Positions 16,087 to 22,949 of a stretch of DNA of 42,517 nucleotides are shown piece after piece. Position numbers and translations under genes: made by a program. The number at the start of each line of letters is the position of its first letter. Positions within the stretch are counted from its first letter, which is position 1. The notes under the pieces were generated by a model that was not told the origin of the DNA, searched no databases, and saw only the letters and a list, made by a program, of their open reading frames with translations. Source of the stretch: a virus; the IMG/VR virus record IMGVR_UViG_3300024289_000005, positions 1 through 42,517 of that record; one strand, 5' to 3'.

Positions 16087-17337
16087 TTAGTAGAGGCGAT
16101 AGTTGGTTTGGCCCATGCTGCCCGCTTTGGCGAGGTTGAATTGTTGTAGGCATAAATACCCAAAGGCGTCGAAGGCGTGGTCGACGCCCAGGTTTTTGTT
16201 GGGAAGGCCAGTGCCTGGGGCGTAGGTGAGGGTGCGGAGGGACTTGATTAGTTCCTTGCAGCGGGGGTGGATGTAGGTGCGGCGGGTTCCAGTCGCATCG
16301 AGAAGGGCGGTGTTGACGGCGGTGATCTTGTCGCGGATTTTCCAGGGGGCTTTGGGACTGGAGACGTTGAAGCCGCTTCGGCGGAGGATGTTGTGGTCCG
16401 TTAGGCCCACGCCGCTGGTTTTGCGGGCGCCACCAGTGGGGTCCGGGCAGGCGATCACGCGGCGATCCACGCCGAAACGGCGGGTGACTTCCTCGGCGAA
16501 GTCCCAGGTGGTGGCGCCGCCAGTGAGGATAATTTCGTCGAAAACATAGAGTGTTTCATTATCTTTTACAGCGCAAATTCCTGACATCGGGCTAACATTA
16601 AAGTCGACGCCAAGCAGTAGCGGTAGGACAGAAATATCTGATGCTTCGGTTGAAATGTTTTCGTCGCCGAATGATATTGCAACGAGGCCGCTGAGGTTTT
16701 CGAAGCTGGCCTCGAATTCTTGGCGAAAGGTGCGGGCGTCGAGTTGGCCTCTCGCGGCTTCGATTTCTTCTGGTGGGACGTTGTCGCCCTCAATCGTCGT
16801 GAATTGCCAGCGGCTCCAGTTCTCGTCGCCGCTATCCGCGTATTGCCAGAGTTCGTAGAACCAGCTGGCCGTGCCGTCCGGGGTGGAGATGAATAATGCC
16901 CAGCCTTGTTTGTCCGCAAGGGCTGGGCGGATCACCTCGAACCAGACTTCGCTGGACATGAACGCGGCTTCGTCCAGCACCACGCCAGCCAGACTGCGGC
17001 CTCGGAGGGCCATTGCGTTTTCAGTGCCCTTCAGTTCGATTGTTGAGCCGTTTACGAGTTCGATCTTCAAATCCGTCTCATTTTTGGCCTTAATCCATGC
17101 TTTAGGGACTAACTTTTTCAACAATTTCCACACAATATCCTTACTCATGCGATATGTCGGGGCACAATAAAAGAATGTTTCTCCGGGGCGTTCGATTGCT
17201 CCACGGAGTAGTTCGACGCAGGAAAGATAGCTTTTGCCGAAGCGGCGGCCTGCGACGAGGACGCGGAAGCGTTTGCGGCTCGAAAAAACTTGGCCCTGGG
17301 CGTAACGGAGACTGACCGCTCCAGCGGATTCGGGCAT
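16087..17337 (-). CDS. terL: Terminase large subunit
   Basis: A 416-residue DNA-packaging motor. The N-terminal ATPase has Walker A GRRFGKS (residues 30-36) and Walker B VVLDEA (D122, E123). A coupling motif ISTPDG follows near residue 150. The C-terminal RNase H-like nuclease has GVDFNVSPMSG with the first metal-binding Asp near 242, CPDPTGGARKTSG, and a final GVDHAFDAFGY. Its length is usual for siphophage terminases. The start ATG at 17337 lies 23 bases after a TACACT box. Unusually, it is separated from the small subunit by 428 bp. Confidence 0.95.
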   Translation of the reverse strand: MPESAGAVSLRYAQGQVFSSRKRFRVLVAGRRFGKSYLSCVELLRGAIERPGETFFYCAPTYRMSKDIVWKLLKKLVPKAWIKAKNETDLKIELVNGSTIELKGTENAMALRGRSLAGVVLDEAAFMSSEVWFEVIRPALADKQGWALFISTPDGTASWFYELWQYADSGDENWSRWQFTTIEGDNVPPEEIEAARGQLDARTFRQEFEASFENLSGLVAISFGDENISTEASDISVLPLLLGVDFNVSPMSGICAVKDNETLYVFDEIILTGGATTWDFAEEVTRRFGVDRRVIACPDPTGGARKTSGVGLTDHNILRRSGFNVSSPKAPWKIRDKITAVNTALLDATGTRRTYIHPRCKELIKSLRTLTYAPGTGLPNKNLGVDHAFDAFGYLCLQQFNLAKAGSMGQTNYRLY

Positions 17338-17359
17338 TTTTATCTGGGGGGTACATTCT

Positions 17360-17365
17360 AGTGTA
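17360..17365 (-). promoter_or_regulatory. TACACT -10-like box before terL
   Basis: AATACACTAGAAT on the minus strand, 23 bases before the terL ATG. It lets terL be expressed independently of terS. Confidence 0.48.
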
Positions 17366-17371
17366 TTGCAG

Positions 17372-17468
17372 GAATCGCAACCCCTCCCCCGTGTGTAACA
17401 GAGGAAGGAATTGCGAATGCATCAGTAAGTTCCCTACGCCAAGCCCCGCACGAACAGAATCGCAACCC
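17372..17468. repeat. Direct repeat GAATCGCAACCC in the terS-terL gap
   Basis: GAATCGCAACCC at 17372-17383 and 17457-17468, each followed by a C-rich tract, with ATTGCGAA between them. It lies in gene-free DNA 17338-17552, which also has the palindrome TATACTGTATA (near 17489). A packaging-recognition site or terL control site is possible. Confidence 0.4.
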
Positions 17469-17552
17469 TGCCCCCATCACACTAGCGTTATACTGTATAG
17501 CAGCAGTAGGCCAGCAACACAGCACCGGCCTTTTGTGTAGGTGTTATGCCAC

Positions 17553-17714
17553 CTAGCGACCGAGCACCACCAGCCGACACTCGGCAGCCGAGCGACCGGC
17601 AGACTCGCAACGTGCCAGCTGGCGGCTGTTGTCGAAGCCCATTGCCACGAGAGCGGCAACGATGGCACCGCAGGCCAGCAGGTAGCCGAGGGATCCGCGT
17701 TCAGTGTTGGTCAT
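17553..17714 (-). CDS. Small single-pass membrane protein
   Basis: A 53-residue protein starting at ATG 17714 (MTNTERGSLGYLLACGAIVA), with one hydrophobic helix at residues ~9-27 and a C-terminal tail containing CESAGRSAAECRLVVLGR. The CExAGR...ECR pattern occurs in small phage proteins of unknown function. An extended -10 box (TGATACAAT) lies 27 bases upstream. It lies inside the gap between the terminase subunit genes. Its role is unknown; membrane localisation is inferred from the helix. Confidence 0.6.
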   Translation of the reverse strand: MTNTERGSLGYLLACGAIVAALVAMGFDNSRQLARCESAGRSAAECRLVVLGR

Positions 17715-17740
17715 GGGGAGTCTTGGTGTGACTAGCCCCC

Positions 17741-17746
17741 ATTGTA
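17741..17746 (-). promoter_or_regulatory. Extended -10 box (TGATACAAT) before 17714 gene
   Basis: TACAAT preceded by TGA (extended -10), 27 bases before the ATG of the small membrane protein gene. Confidence 0.45.
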
Positions 17747-17765
17747 TCACAGGATCGCCGGCTGC

Positions 17766-18236
17766 CTAGCCTTGCCGCTTGTCTTCCACCGTGATGTTCA
17801 GCGTGGGCGCAGCGGCTGCCTGAGTTTCGATCGCCGCCTCGCCCAAATGAGCGCCAAGGTCTTTTAGCCCCAGCATGGCCACTTGCAAGTTCCCCTTGCT
17901 TATCGCTTTGTTGATCAACCGCAGGCGCATCGCTTGAAGACGCGAAAGCATGGCCTCACGATCCTTCTGCCAGTCCTCCTCATTCCACTTTGTGACAACT
18001 CGCCAATCCATCCAGGCGGTCTTTTCGCTGATACTTTCTCTTGAAGCGTGATCTAGCACCAGCTGGCGAGTTGTGAGACCTTCCAACTGGCGGCGATACA
18101 AACGCTTCTGGCGCTCCTCTATAACGGCGTTGGGGTTGCGTTTGCCATAACAACCCAGCGGATGTTTCGCCTTTTTGTCTTCCACTTCCGGCGCAACTTC
18201 CGGCGCCTGCTCGATAGGTTCCGGTGCGTCCGACAT
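17766..18236 (-). CDS. terS: Terminase small subunit
   Basis: A 156-residue protein upstream of terL. It has an acidic N-terminus, then KHPLGCYGKRNPNAVIEERQ, a helical region with a probable DNA-binding segment (residues ~50-90, TTRQLVLDHASRESIS) and a helical oligomerisation region (MLSRLQAMRLRLINKAISKG). TerS proteins recognise pac/cos DNA and load the large subunit. The assignment is from position, size and helical architecture. A terminator at 18281-18304 separates it from the upstream genes. Confidence 0.72.
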   Translation of the reverse strand: MSDAPEPIEQAPEVAPEVEDKKAKHPLGCYGKRNPNAVIEERQKRLYRRQLEGLTTRQLVLDHASRESISEKTAWMDWRVVTKWNEEDWQKDREAMLSRLQAMRLRLINKAISKGNLQVAMLGLKDLGAHLGEAAIETQAAAAPTLNITVEDKRQG

Positions 18237-18280
18237 TGTTAGAATCTCTGGCCGTTTGGTTCAATCTTAGGTCAGCGCAC

Positions 18281-18304
18281 AAAAAAGCGACCCCGTAAGG
18301 CCGC
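18281..18304 (-). terminator. Rho-independent terminator upstream of terS
   Basis: Minus strand GCGGCC-TTACGG-GGTCGC (one G-T pair) followed by TTTTTT. It separates the 19757-18328 genes from the packaging genes. Confidence 0.75.
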
Positions 18305-18327
18305 AAGTGCGCGAGCGTAGCGAGCGC

Positions 18328-18576
18328 TCAGTAAGACGGCAAGACAAAAGCAACGGTGCAACTGCCAACGGGCCGTAGCTCGAACCCTTCGCCGTGCTCA
18401 AACGTCCGGCACCGGCAGCCGGTCAGACCTAACGCAGCCTTCGCCGCCATGATCACGCTTCGCCGGCTGGCATCCTGTGGCAGTGCCAGCTGATCACGCC
18501 GTACCCAGCTGTAATTGGCCTCGCCGCCGAACGTATCGGTCAGCTCAACGTCCCAAACGGTCAGAGTCTCCAGCAT
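18328..18576 (-). CDS. Hypothetical protein
   Basis: An 82-residue protein (MLETLTVWDVELTDTFGGEA, NYSWVRRDQLALPQDASRRS) with a Cys pair CRCRTFEHGEGFELRPVG near the end. The segment around GGEANYSWV faintly resembles VGKANYNVL in the 18903-19757 gene. No function recognised. It is the last gene before a strong terminator and probably shares a transcript with 18580-18849. Confidence 0.7.
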   Translation of the reverse strand: MLETLTVWDVELTDTFGGEANYSWVRRDQLALPQDASRRSVIMAAKAALGLTGCRCRTFEHGEGFELRPVGSCTVAFVLPSY

Positions 18577-18579
18577 CGC

Positions 18580-18849
18580 TCAGAACCCCACGGCGTAAGT
18601 ATCGGCGTCGATACTGTGGCAAGTGAGAGCCTGCCACTCAACACCGGCCTTACCGGCTGCGCGCAGTGCGGCAGTTATGGGGCCTTCCTCAAACGTGGCC
18701 GACCCACGCCAGGTAGTGTCTGCATCGCGTTTGATTGTGGCGAGCCAGCGGGAACCGCGGCCACCAGCGGTAGGGCCTGAGTAGCGAACCACCGCACAAG
18801 CCCGAGAGCCGTCTACGTGGGTTCCGGTCCAATGGAAAGTGTGAGCCAT
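18580..18849 (-). CDS. Hypothetical protein
   Basis: An 89-residue protein (MAHTFHWTGTHVDGSRACAV) rich in Trp, Gly, Thr and Arg, probably beta-structured; no family recognised. Nine bases before its ATG lies the 13-base motif CCCAACCCATAGG (18858-18870, minus strand), which also precedes the 19903 gene on the opposite strand. It is therefore likely to be under the same control as that gene. Confidence 0.7.
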   Translation of the reverse strand: MAHTFHWTGTHVDGSRACAVVRYSGPTAGGRGSRWLATIKRDADTTWRGSATFEEGPITAALRAAGKAGVEWQALTCHSIDADTYAVGF

Positions 18850-18857
18850 GGTGTGAG

Positions 18858-18888
18858 CCTATGGGTTGGGTCTCGTGAAATACACTAC
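18858..18888 (-). promoter_or_regulatory. Bipartite element GTAGTGT-N11-CCCAACCCATAGG, minus copy
   Basis: It reads on the minus strand towards the 18849 gene, ending 9 bases before its ATG. The same two blocks with the same 11-base spacing occur at 19867-19897 on the plus strand. Likely a shared promoter/operator or leader element. Confidence 0.5.
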
Positions 18889-18902
18889 AGCAGATCGCGC
18901 CA

Positions 18903-19757
18903 TTAGGCAAGCGCGGGAGCCAGAGCACCGCTGGAACCGTCCGGCCAGGGGTAGGACTCCCGGCGCCATTCCTGATCAGCCGGCAGCAGTGCCAAGCCAG
19001 TGAGCGCCACTAGGTCTGAGCGGTCGATTCCGCGTGCAACCTTCTCAAGCTTGAGATACGCGCCGCTGCTGAGATCCTCCACTACCCAACCTTCACCGCT
19101 CCACTCCACGCACACCTGAAACAGTTCCTGCAGTTCCCGCTCCAGCTTGTCTTCAGGCAGTGAGTCCAGCTGGTCATCAGCCCAGAACTTAGCGGTGCTC
19201 GGGCCGTACGCGTTACGCTCCAGCACGTCGGTTGGGCAGTATGCGGCCAGCTGATCTCGCACGAGATCGCGCCAGTCTGACGCGTAGGAGTCTTGCCAAG
19301 CCCGTTCAATCTCCTCCAGCTCCAGCGTGGAGTGTTCGTCTTCAGAGATGAGCGGATAGGACTCCAGCGCTGCTACGGTTTCGATCACGTCAGCCGGGAC
19401 TCGCAGCAGATCCAGCACAACACCGGACCCGTTCCAGCCATAACCAACGGTAAGAATGCCGTCGTGGGGGTCGGGTGTGCTGGCGGAATCGGTGAGCACG
19501 TTGTAATTAGCCTTACCCACTAGGCCGGTGCTGGCATAATCGCTCCAGCCGCAGTAGGTCGGCACGAAACCGAGTGACACGTCGCGCCAGCGCTCAGCTA
19601 GGCAGGTTTCGAGATGGCGCTCCGGGCTTTGGTGCCAAGAGCCGAAACCGTCGCGCTCCGGTTCGCCGTCTCGAATCAGCAGCCAGTGCCCGGAGCATCC
19701 GGCGAGACGGTCAATACGCTCCAGCAGTGCGGGGCTGGCTTTGGGTGTGGTTGCCAT
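18903..19757 (-). CDS. Hypothetical protein, 284 residues
   Basis: A medium-sized acidic protein with no recognised domain (MATTPKASPALLERIDRLAG, GHWLLIRDGEPERDGFGSWH, LVGKANYNVLTD, RAWQDSYASDWRDLVRDQL, CVEWSGEGWVVEDLSSGAYL). It is Trp/Glu/Asp rich, with no signal peptide or membrane helix. Its DNA carries five copies of GCTCCAG on the plus strand, part of the 19.1-20.5 kb cluster. It is transcribed away from the divergent 19903 gene. An early accessory role is possible. Confidence 0.72.
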   Translation of the reverse strand: MATTPKASPALLERIDRLAGCSGHWLLIRDGEPERDGFGSWHQSPERHLETCLAERWRDVSLGFVPTYCGWSDYASTGLVGKANYNVLTDSASTPDPHDGILTVGYGWNGSGVVLDLLRVPADVIETVAALESYPLISEDEHSTLELEEIERAWQDSYASDWRDLVRDQLAAYCPTDVLERNAYGPSTAKFWADDQLDSLPEDKLERELQELFQVCVEWSGEGWVVEDLSSGAYLKLEKVARGIDRSDLVALTGLALLPADQEWRRESYPWPDGSSGALAPALA

Positions 19758-19866
19758 GGTGGGATCGTCTCCCTAGGTGATCAGCCCCAAGCATGGCAGC
19801 AGCCCCAGCCGTATCTGCCCTTACTGTTACAGTTCTTCAATCGGTCGGCGCCGCTTGCCCTTGGTG

Positions 19867-19897
19867 GTAGTGTTAGAGGGTATCCCCAACCCATAGG
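19867..19897 (+). promoter_or_regulatory. Bipartite element GTAGTGT-N11-CCCAACCCATAGG, plus copy
   Basis: It ends 5 bases before ATG 19903. Twenty of twenty defined positions match the copy at 18858-18888, while the 11-base spacer differs. CCCATAGGG here is a near-palindrome next to the start codon. Confidence 0.5.
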
Positions 19898-19902
19898 GAA
19901 CC

Positions 19903-20130
19903 ATGCAAAACCACTACATACGCGTCACCTTTCAAGACGTGCCCATAGGGGCAGAGTTCTGGTGGGGTGGTTTCACGCCAGAGCGCTCCAACTGGGGCCG
20001 TAAGCGCTCCAGCCGCACTGCTGACTATCGGCCGTTGATTCTTGGCAAGCTATCCGACTACAGCCGCTGGGGATTCTGGCGGCAAGATGAAGTCGTTTTT
20101 ATTGCAAACGGCGACAGGAGAGAGCCGTGA
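19903..20130 (+). CDS. Hypothetical protein, first gene of a two-gene plus-strand operon
   Basis: A 75-residue protein (MQNHYIRVTFQDVPIGAEFW, WGGFTPERSNWGRKRSSRTA) with an aromatic-rich N-terminus reminiscent of short beta-barrel modules seen in cyanobacterial and phage small proteins. The bipartite motif GTAGTGT-N11-CCCAACCCATAGG ends 5 bases before the ATG. It is followed by 20127 in a GTGA overlap. Function unknown. Confidence 0.7.
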   Translation: MQNHYIRVTFQDVPIGAEFWWGGFTPERSNWGRKRSSRTADYRPLILGKLSDYSRWGFWRQDEVVFIANGDRREP

Positions 20131-20522
20131 GCGGCGGCGAATGGACCACCAAGGGACGCCAGCGCGAAGCCCGCGAAGCCGAGCGCGAAGCGCTCCGGCT
20201 GAGCAAGCGCCACCTACGCGACCTGCGCTGGGCAGTGGAACGCTCCAGCATTGAAGCCTCAGACTGGGCAGACCTACTAGCGCTCCAGCAGGCCCACGGC
20301 AAGGAGGGGCCGCTCCAGCTGTGGCGGGAGCTTGTGCCCTACTGGCGAGACTGCCAGCGCGTTAATGGTGGCGCCGACATCCCAGCGGATAGTTTTCCAC
20401 AAGTTCCGGGACTTTTAACGCGCAGCGCTCCAGCGGCACGGATTAAGGCATCGCCGGGGGCAGCCCGTAAGGTTCGCTCCAATAAAGGCAAAGCCCAGCC
20501 CAGCCGGAAGCGCTCCAGTTGA
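20127..20522 (+). CDS. Basic hypothetical protein
   Basis: A 131-residue protein starting with GTG. A helical, strongly charged N-terminus (GRQREAREAEREALRLSKRH) leads into a central domain (VERSSIEASDWADLLALQQA) and a lysine/arginine/serine-rich tail likely to contact nucleic acid. Its gene contains six copies of CGCTCCAG within 280 bases. It ends 8 bases before a rho-independent terminator. Function unknown. Confidence 0.7.
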   Translation: MSGGEWTTKGRQREAREAEREALRLSKRHLRDLRWAVERSSIEASDWADLLALQQAHGKEGPLQLWRELVPYWRDCQRVNGGADIPADSFPQVPGLLTRSAPAARIKASPGAARKVRSNKGKAQPSRKRSS

Positions 20523-20530
20523 TACGCTCC

Positions 20531-20557
20531 AGCTCTGGCCACAAGGTCGGGGCTTTT
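20531..20557 (+). terminator. Rho-independent terminator after 20522 gene
   Basis: Plus strand AGCTCTGGCC-ACAA-GGTCGGGGCT, ten pairs including three G-T, then TTTTC. It ends the two-gene plus operon, which converges on the exonuclease gene. Confidence 0.7.
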
Positions 20558-20635
20558 CTACTGCCCTTGCAAGTGAGACTCACGAGACACGCCACGAGAC
20601 AGCCGTAGGCGGAGATACCGACCACGCCCCAGCAG

Positions 20636-20674
20636 ACCTCCCACTATGGGAGGTATTGGCAGGATTCCCAATAC
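20636..20674. repeat. Two adjoining inverted repeats
   Basis: ACCTCCCA-CTA-TGGGAGGT type stem at 20636-20654 (8-bp arms) followed directly by GTATTGG...CCAATAC at 20653-20674 (7-bp arms). They lie at the edge of the ATGAATGG repeat cluster, between convergent genes. Confidence 0.6.
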
Positions 20675-20950
20675 ATGAATGGCAATTATGAATGGCGTTC
20701 CAGGCTATGAATGGGTTTTCGTCGAGGCCGTTAGGCCGAGACATGAATGGCCGTTTGTAGGTTCTCAAAGTATGAATGGCAGCGTTCCATGAATGACTTT
20801 TCTGCCTGTTCCAGTTCTGCTGCATCCATGTAGTGGACGTTGGGGGTGCCGCATCGACGTGCCAGCACAATCACGGCGCCGGATGCTTTTAGGCCGGTTA
20901 AATGTTTGAGTCCCAGTGAATAGGCTCCACACTGGTCAATGTATGAATGG
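20675..20950. repeat. ATGAATGG repeat cluster
   Basis: Exact ATGAATGG at 20675, 20688, 20707, 20743, 20772 and 20943, with near copies at 20789 (ATGAATGA) and 21079 (GTGAATGG). It covers the gap after the terminator at 20531 and the last part of the exonuclease gene. Irregular spacing (13, 19, 36, 29 bases) resembles iteron-type binding sites rather than a tandem array. Confidence 0.6.
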
Positions 20951-21567
20951 CCGCTGGGAAGCCTGTCGTCGCGGTCGGTTTTACGTCCCACGCTAGTCTT
21001 CCAGTCGACAACATGGATGCCTTGTTTTCCTTTTACGGTGAGTAAGGCGTCTGCTGTTCCAGCAAAACCTGCCGGGTGGTGAATGGAAAATTCGGACGCA
21101 AAAATCTCCGTGACGTTTTCGGCGATCCAGTCAGATAGTGAACGAGCGTAACCTTTTGCACTGAATCCTACGGGGGGAACATTGGGGCGTACCCTTTTGA
21201 GTGCCCATTGTGTGATGGGAGCAGGAATACGCGCCAGGCCTTGTTCGTCCCAGCGAATAGAGTTTCTTTTGTTTGCTGTAGAACGTGCTAATTGCATTGA
21301 AGTTTTTAATAAATACTCTGCTTGATTGTGTGTCATGTTGCCTCTATTTGCTGCAACATTTCGCTGGCAGGTAGCTTCAGCTTCCCCGAGGCGGGCAGCC
21401 CAGCGTTCCAGTCCGGTGGTGTCGCTTGTCTCTTTTAGTATTCTAGTTACACTGTGATACACGTTACCGTTAATGTCCCGGTAGATCCTGCCGCCGGGGT
21501 CGGATTCGTCATCACGTTCCAGCTTCCAACGCCTTAATCCAGCAAGTGTGTCTTGTGTATTAGGCAT
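20731..21567 (-). CDS. RecB/Cas4-family (PD-(D/E)XK) exonuclease
   Basis: A 278-residue nuclease starting at ATG 21567 (MPNTQDTLAGLRRWKLERDD); a GTG at 21612 would add 15 residues but would start before the TAGAAT box. The core has FSIHHPAGFAGTADALLTV (first acidic residues), HVVDWKTS (D-x-K centre) and, after a loop, YIDQCGAYSLGL, the Q-x-x-x-Y motif of RecB-like nucleases. Such phage enzymes process DNA ends in recombination or in degrading host DNA. It lies two genes downstream of the ssDNA-binding protein, suggesting joint work in recombination-dependent replication. The last codons overlap the ATGAATGG repeat cluster. Confidence 0.85.
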   Translation of the reverse strand: MPNTQDTLAGLRRWKLERDDESDPGGRIYRDINGNVYHSVTRILKETSDTTGLERWAARLGEAEATCQRNVAANRGNMTHNQAEYLLKTSMQLARSTANKRNSIRWDEQGLARIPAPITQWALKRVRPNVPPVGFSAKGYARSLSDWIAENVTEIFASEFSIHHPAGFAGTADALLTVKGKQGIHVVDWKTSVGRKTDRDDRLPSGHSYIDQCGAYSLGLKHLTGLKASGAVIVLARRCGTPNVHYMDAAELEQAEKSFMERCHSYFENLQTAIHVSA

Positions 21568-21590
21568 TGAAGGTACTATTTCCCTTCTGG

Positions 21591-21596
21591 ATTCTA
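21591..21596 (-). promoter_or_regulatory. TAGAAT -10-like box before exonuclease gene
   Basis: TAGAAT, 24 bases before ATG 21567; supports 21567 over the GTG at 21612 as the true start. Confidence 0.42.
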
Positions 21597-21605
21597 GTAC
21601 AGGTG

Positions 21606-22160
21606 TCAACACTTGAAAATTTTGCTGGTGGCCTTTGCGTGAAAACGCTTGATTGCACCAGGGGATGCCTGTGGTAAGCCTTTTTCAGGCGTGTGTTCCC
21701 CGTGCAGCAGGGCCGCTGCGGCTAAGTAAGCCTCCCGAGCCTCTTGCTCTGTTGCGTAGTGCCCCAGGTAGTACTGCACGCCATCAATCCCGATTAAAGC
21801 CCTGTAGGTGCCGCTTGGGGTCCTCGTGTAGCCCTTTACGTTGCTGCGGTTGCAGTGATTGCCGGAACGGGTGGTCGAACGCAGGTTCCAGGGGCTGTTG
21901 TTGGCTCTGTTGCGGTCTATGTGGTCTATCTCCAGGGGCTCCGTACCTGTGACCCACTTCCAGACAAGACGATGGGCTGAAAATTTGTCGTGGCGAATTT
22001 CGCCGACTATGTAACCCTTTGTGAATCGGCAACCAAACGGTTTACCTATGCGGTAGGGATTCTTGTGGGTGCGCCAGTAAAGCGTCCCAGTAAATGGATC
22101 TAGTGAAAACAGCTCCCACAGCTCTTCCGCAGCCGGTAGGGGCTTGTAAGCTTTCGCCAT
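21606..22160 (-). CDS. HNH endonuclease with AP2-type DNA-binding domain
   Basis: A 184-residue protein. The N-terminal part ends in the HNH core: FSAHRLVWKWVTGTEPLEID, HIDRNRANNSPWNLR, GNHCNRSN. It is followed by an AP2-like domain (RTPSGTYRALIGIDGVQYYL, GHYATEQEAREAYLAAA). This architecture is typical of free-standing homing endonucleases that spread between phages. It is inserted between the ssDNA-binding protein and exonuclease genes, which look like a natural pair. The catalytic His and Asn residues appear intact. Confidence 0.88.
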   Translation of the reverse strand: MAKAYKPLPAAEELWELFSLDPFTGTLYWRTHKNPYRIGKPFGCRFTKGYIVGEIRHDKFSAHRLVWKWVTGTEPLEIDHIDRNRANNSPWNLRSTTRSGNHCNRSNVKGYTRTPSGTYRALIGIDGVQYYLGHYATEQEAREAYLAAAALLHGEHTPEKGLPQASPGAIKRFHAKATSKIFKC

Positions 22161-22226
22161 CGCCTATTCCTGGTAGGTGGTCGGGGGCAGGGTGTTGGAA
22201 GCACCGCTGCCCCACCATTTTACCTA

Positions 22227-22808
22227 TCAGGCAGGCTTAAAGGGGTTTGTTCCCTCCAGGAGCCTCGAAATATCGAAGCCGTCAGACTTCGCTTCCAGCC
22301 ATGCTGCGTCAATAAATTCTTGAGATCCTTTCTTTCTAGGTACCGGACGAACTGAATACTCAGTCGTTAAACCTGAGCCTTTTTTTGATACGGAAAAATC
22401 CCAATCAAGCAAGTTGCTATAGTCATCAAGCTGACTAATCGCATCAATTTCTTTCAAAATTGATTTTTGGGTAATCTGTAGTACTTGAACTTTTCCAGCG
22501 TCATATACGTACACGGGGATTGCTATAGCAAACTTCACATCTGCTGTTCCAGGGCCACCGCGTCCTTCGCGGGGCTCGAACTCGCCCATTTCGGCAACCA
22601 CGTCCTCATAAGTGGGCTCGTATGAAAACCGGAAAGGTTTGTTGACCCCGTTTGCTTGCCCCCAGCACTCGTGAAATTCCAGAGGTTCGTCAGTGAGTAG
22701 GGCGAAGCGGACGGAACCACCATCGGGGAGTTTGCTGAGGCTCAGGTAACCGCCGCCGCTGTTGCCGCCGTTGACGTTTGCAGATGCGGATTTTGAAAGG
22801 AAAGCCAT
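22227..22808 (-). CDS. Probable single-stranded DNA-binding protein
   Basis: A 193-residue protein starting at ATG 22808 (MAFLSKSASANVNGGNSGGG); the open frame upstream crosses a terminator hairpin and is not expected to be translated. The central domain (YLSLSKLPDGGSVRFALLTD, KFAIAIPVYVYDAGKVQVLQ, ITQKSILKEIDAI, DWDFSVSKKGSGLTTEYSVR) looks like an OB-fold of gp2.5/gp32-like phage SSBs, where the KKGSGL-x-T-x-Y-x-V segment follows a DWDF strand. It is divergent from the primase-helicase gene. SSB is a pattern-based call; a recombination mediator is an alternative. Confidence 0.65.
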   Translation of the reverse strand: MAFLSKSASANVNGGNSGGGYLSLSKLPDGGSVRFALLTDEPLEFHECWGQANGVNKPFRFSYEPTYEDVVAEMGEFEPREGRGGPGTADVKFAIAIPVYVYDAGKVQVLQITQKSILKEIDAISQLDDYSNLLDWDFSVSKKGSGLTTEYSVRPVPRKKGSQEFIDAAWLEAKSDGFDISRLLEGTNPFKPA

Positions 22809-22886
22809 TTGTGTAGGTGTTTGGTGTGGTCGGCTGAGTGCCAACGAGTAACACACTAACACGCCTTGACACCGATGGCTAGGCTG

Positions 22887-22921
22887 AAAAAACGCCCCAC
22901 AGCGGAAAAGCTGCAGGGCGT
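22887..22921 (-). terminator. Terminator-like hairpin in the leader between SSB and helicase genes
   Basis: Minus strand ACGCCCTGCAGC-TTTTCC-GCTGTGGGGCGT, 12 pairs with two G-T, followed by TTTTTT. It sits 79 bases upstream of the SSB start in the divergent gap, with no minus-strand gene above it. It is therefore an attenuator of the SSB transcript or a barrier to antisense transcription. Confidence 0.65.
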
Positions 22922-22949
22922 GTGGAACATTCTCATGTGAGACTCTAAC

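Larger units (their letters stand above)
19139..20532 (+). repeat. Cluster of CGCTCCAG octamers
   Basis: Twelve copies of GCTCCAG on the plus strand at 19139, 19217, 19319, 19542, 19718, 20006, 20242, 20282, 20312, 20427, 20512 and 20526; all but one are preceded by C. They lie in genes of both orientations, so they are not explained by one protein repeat. Confidence 0.6.
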
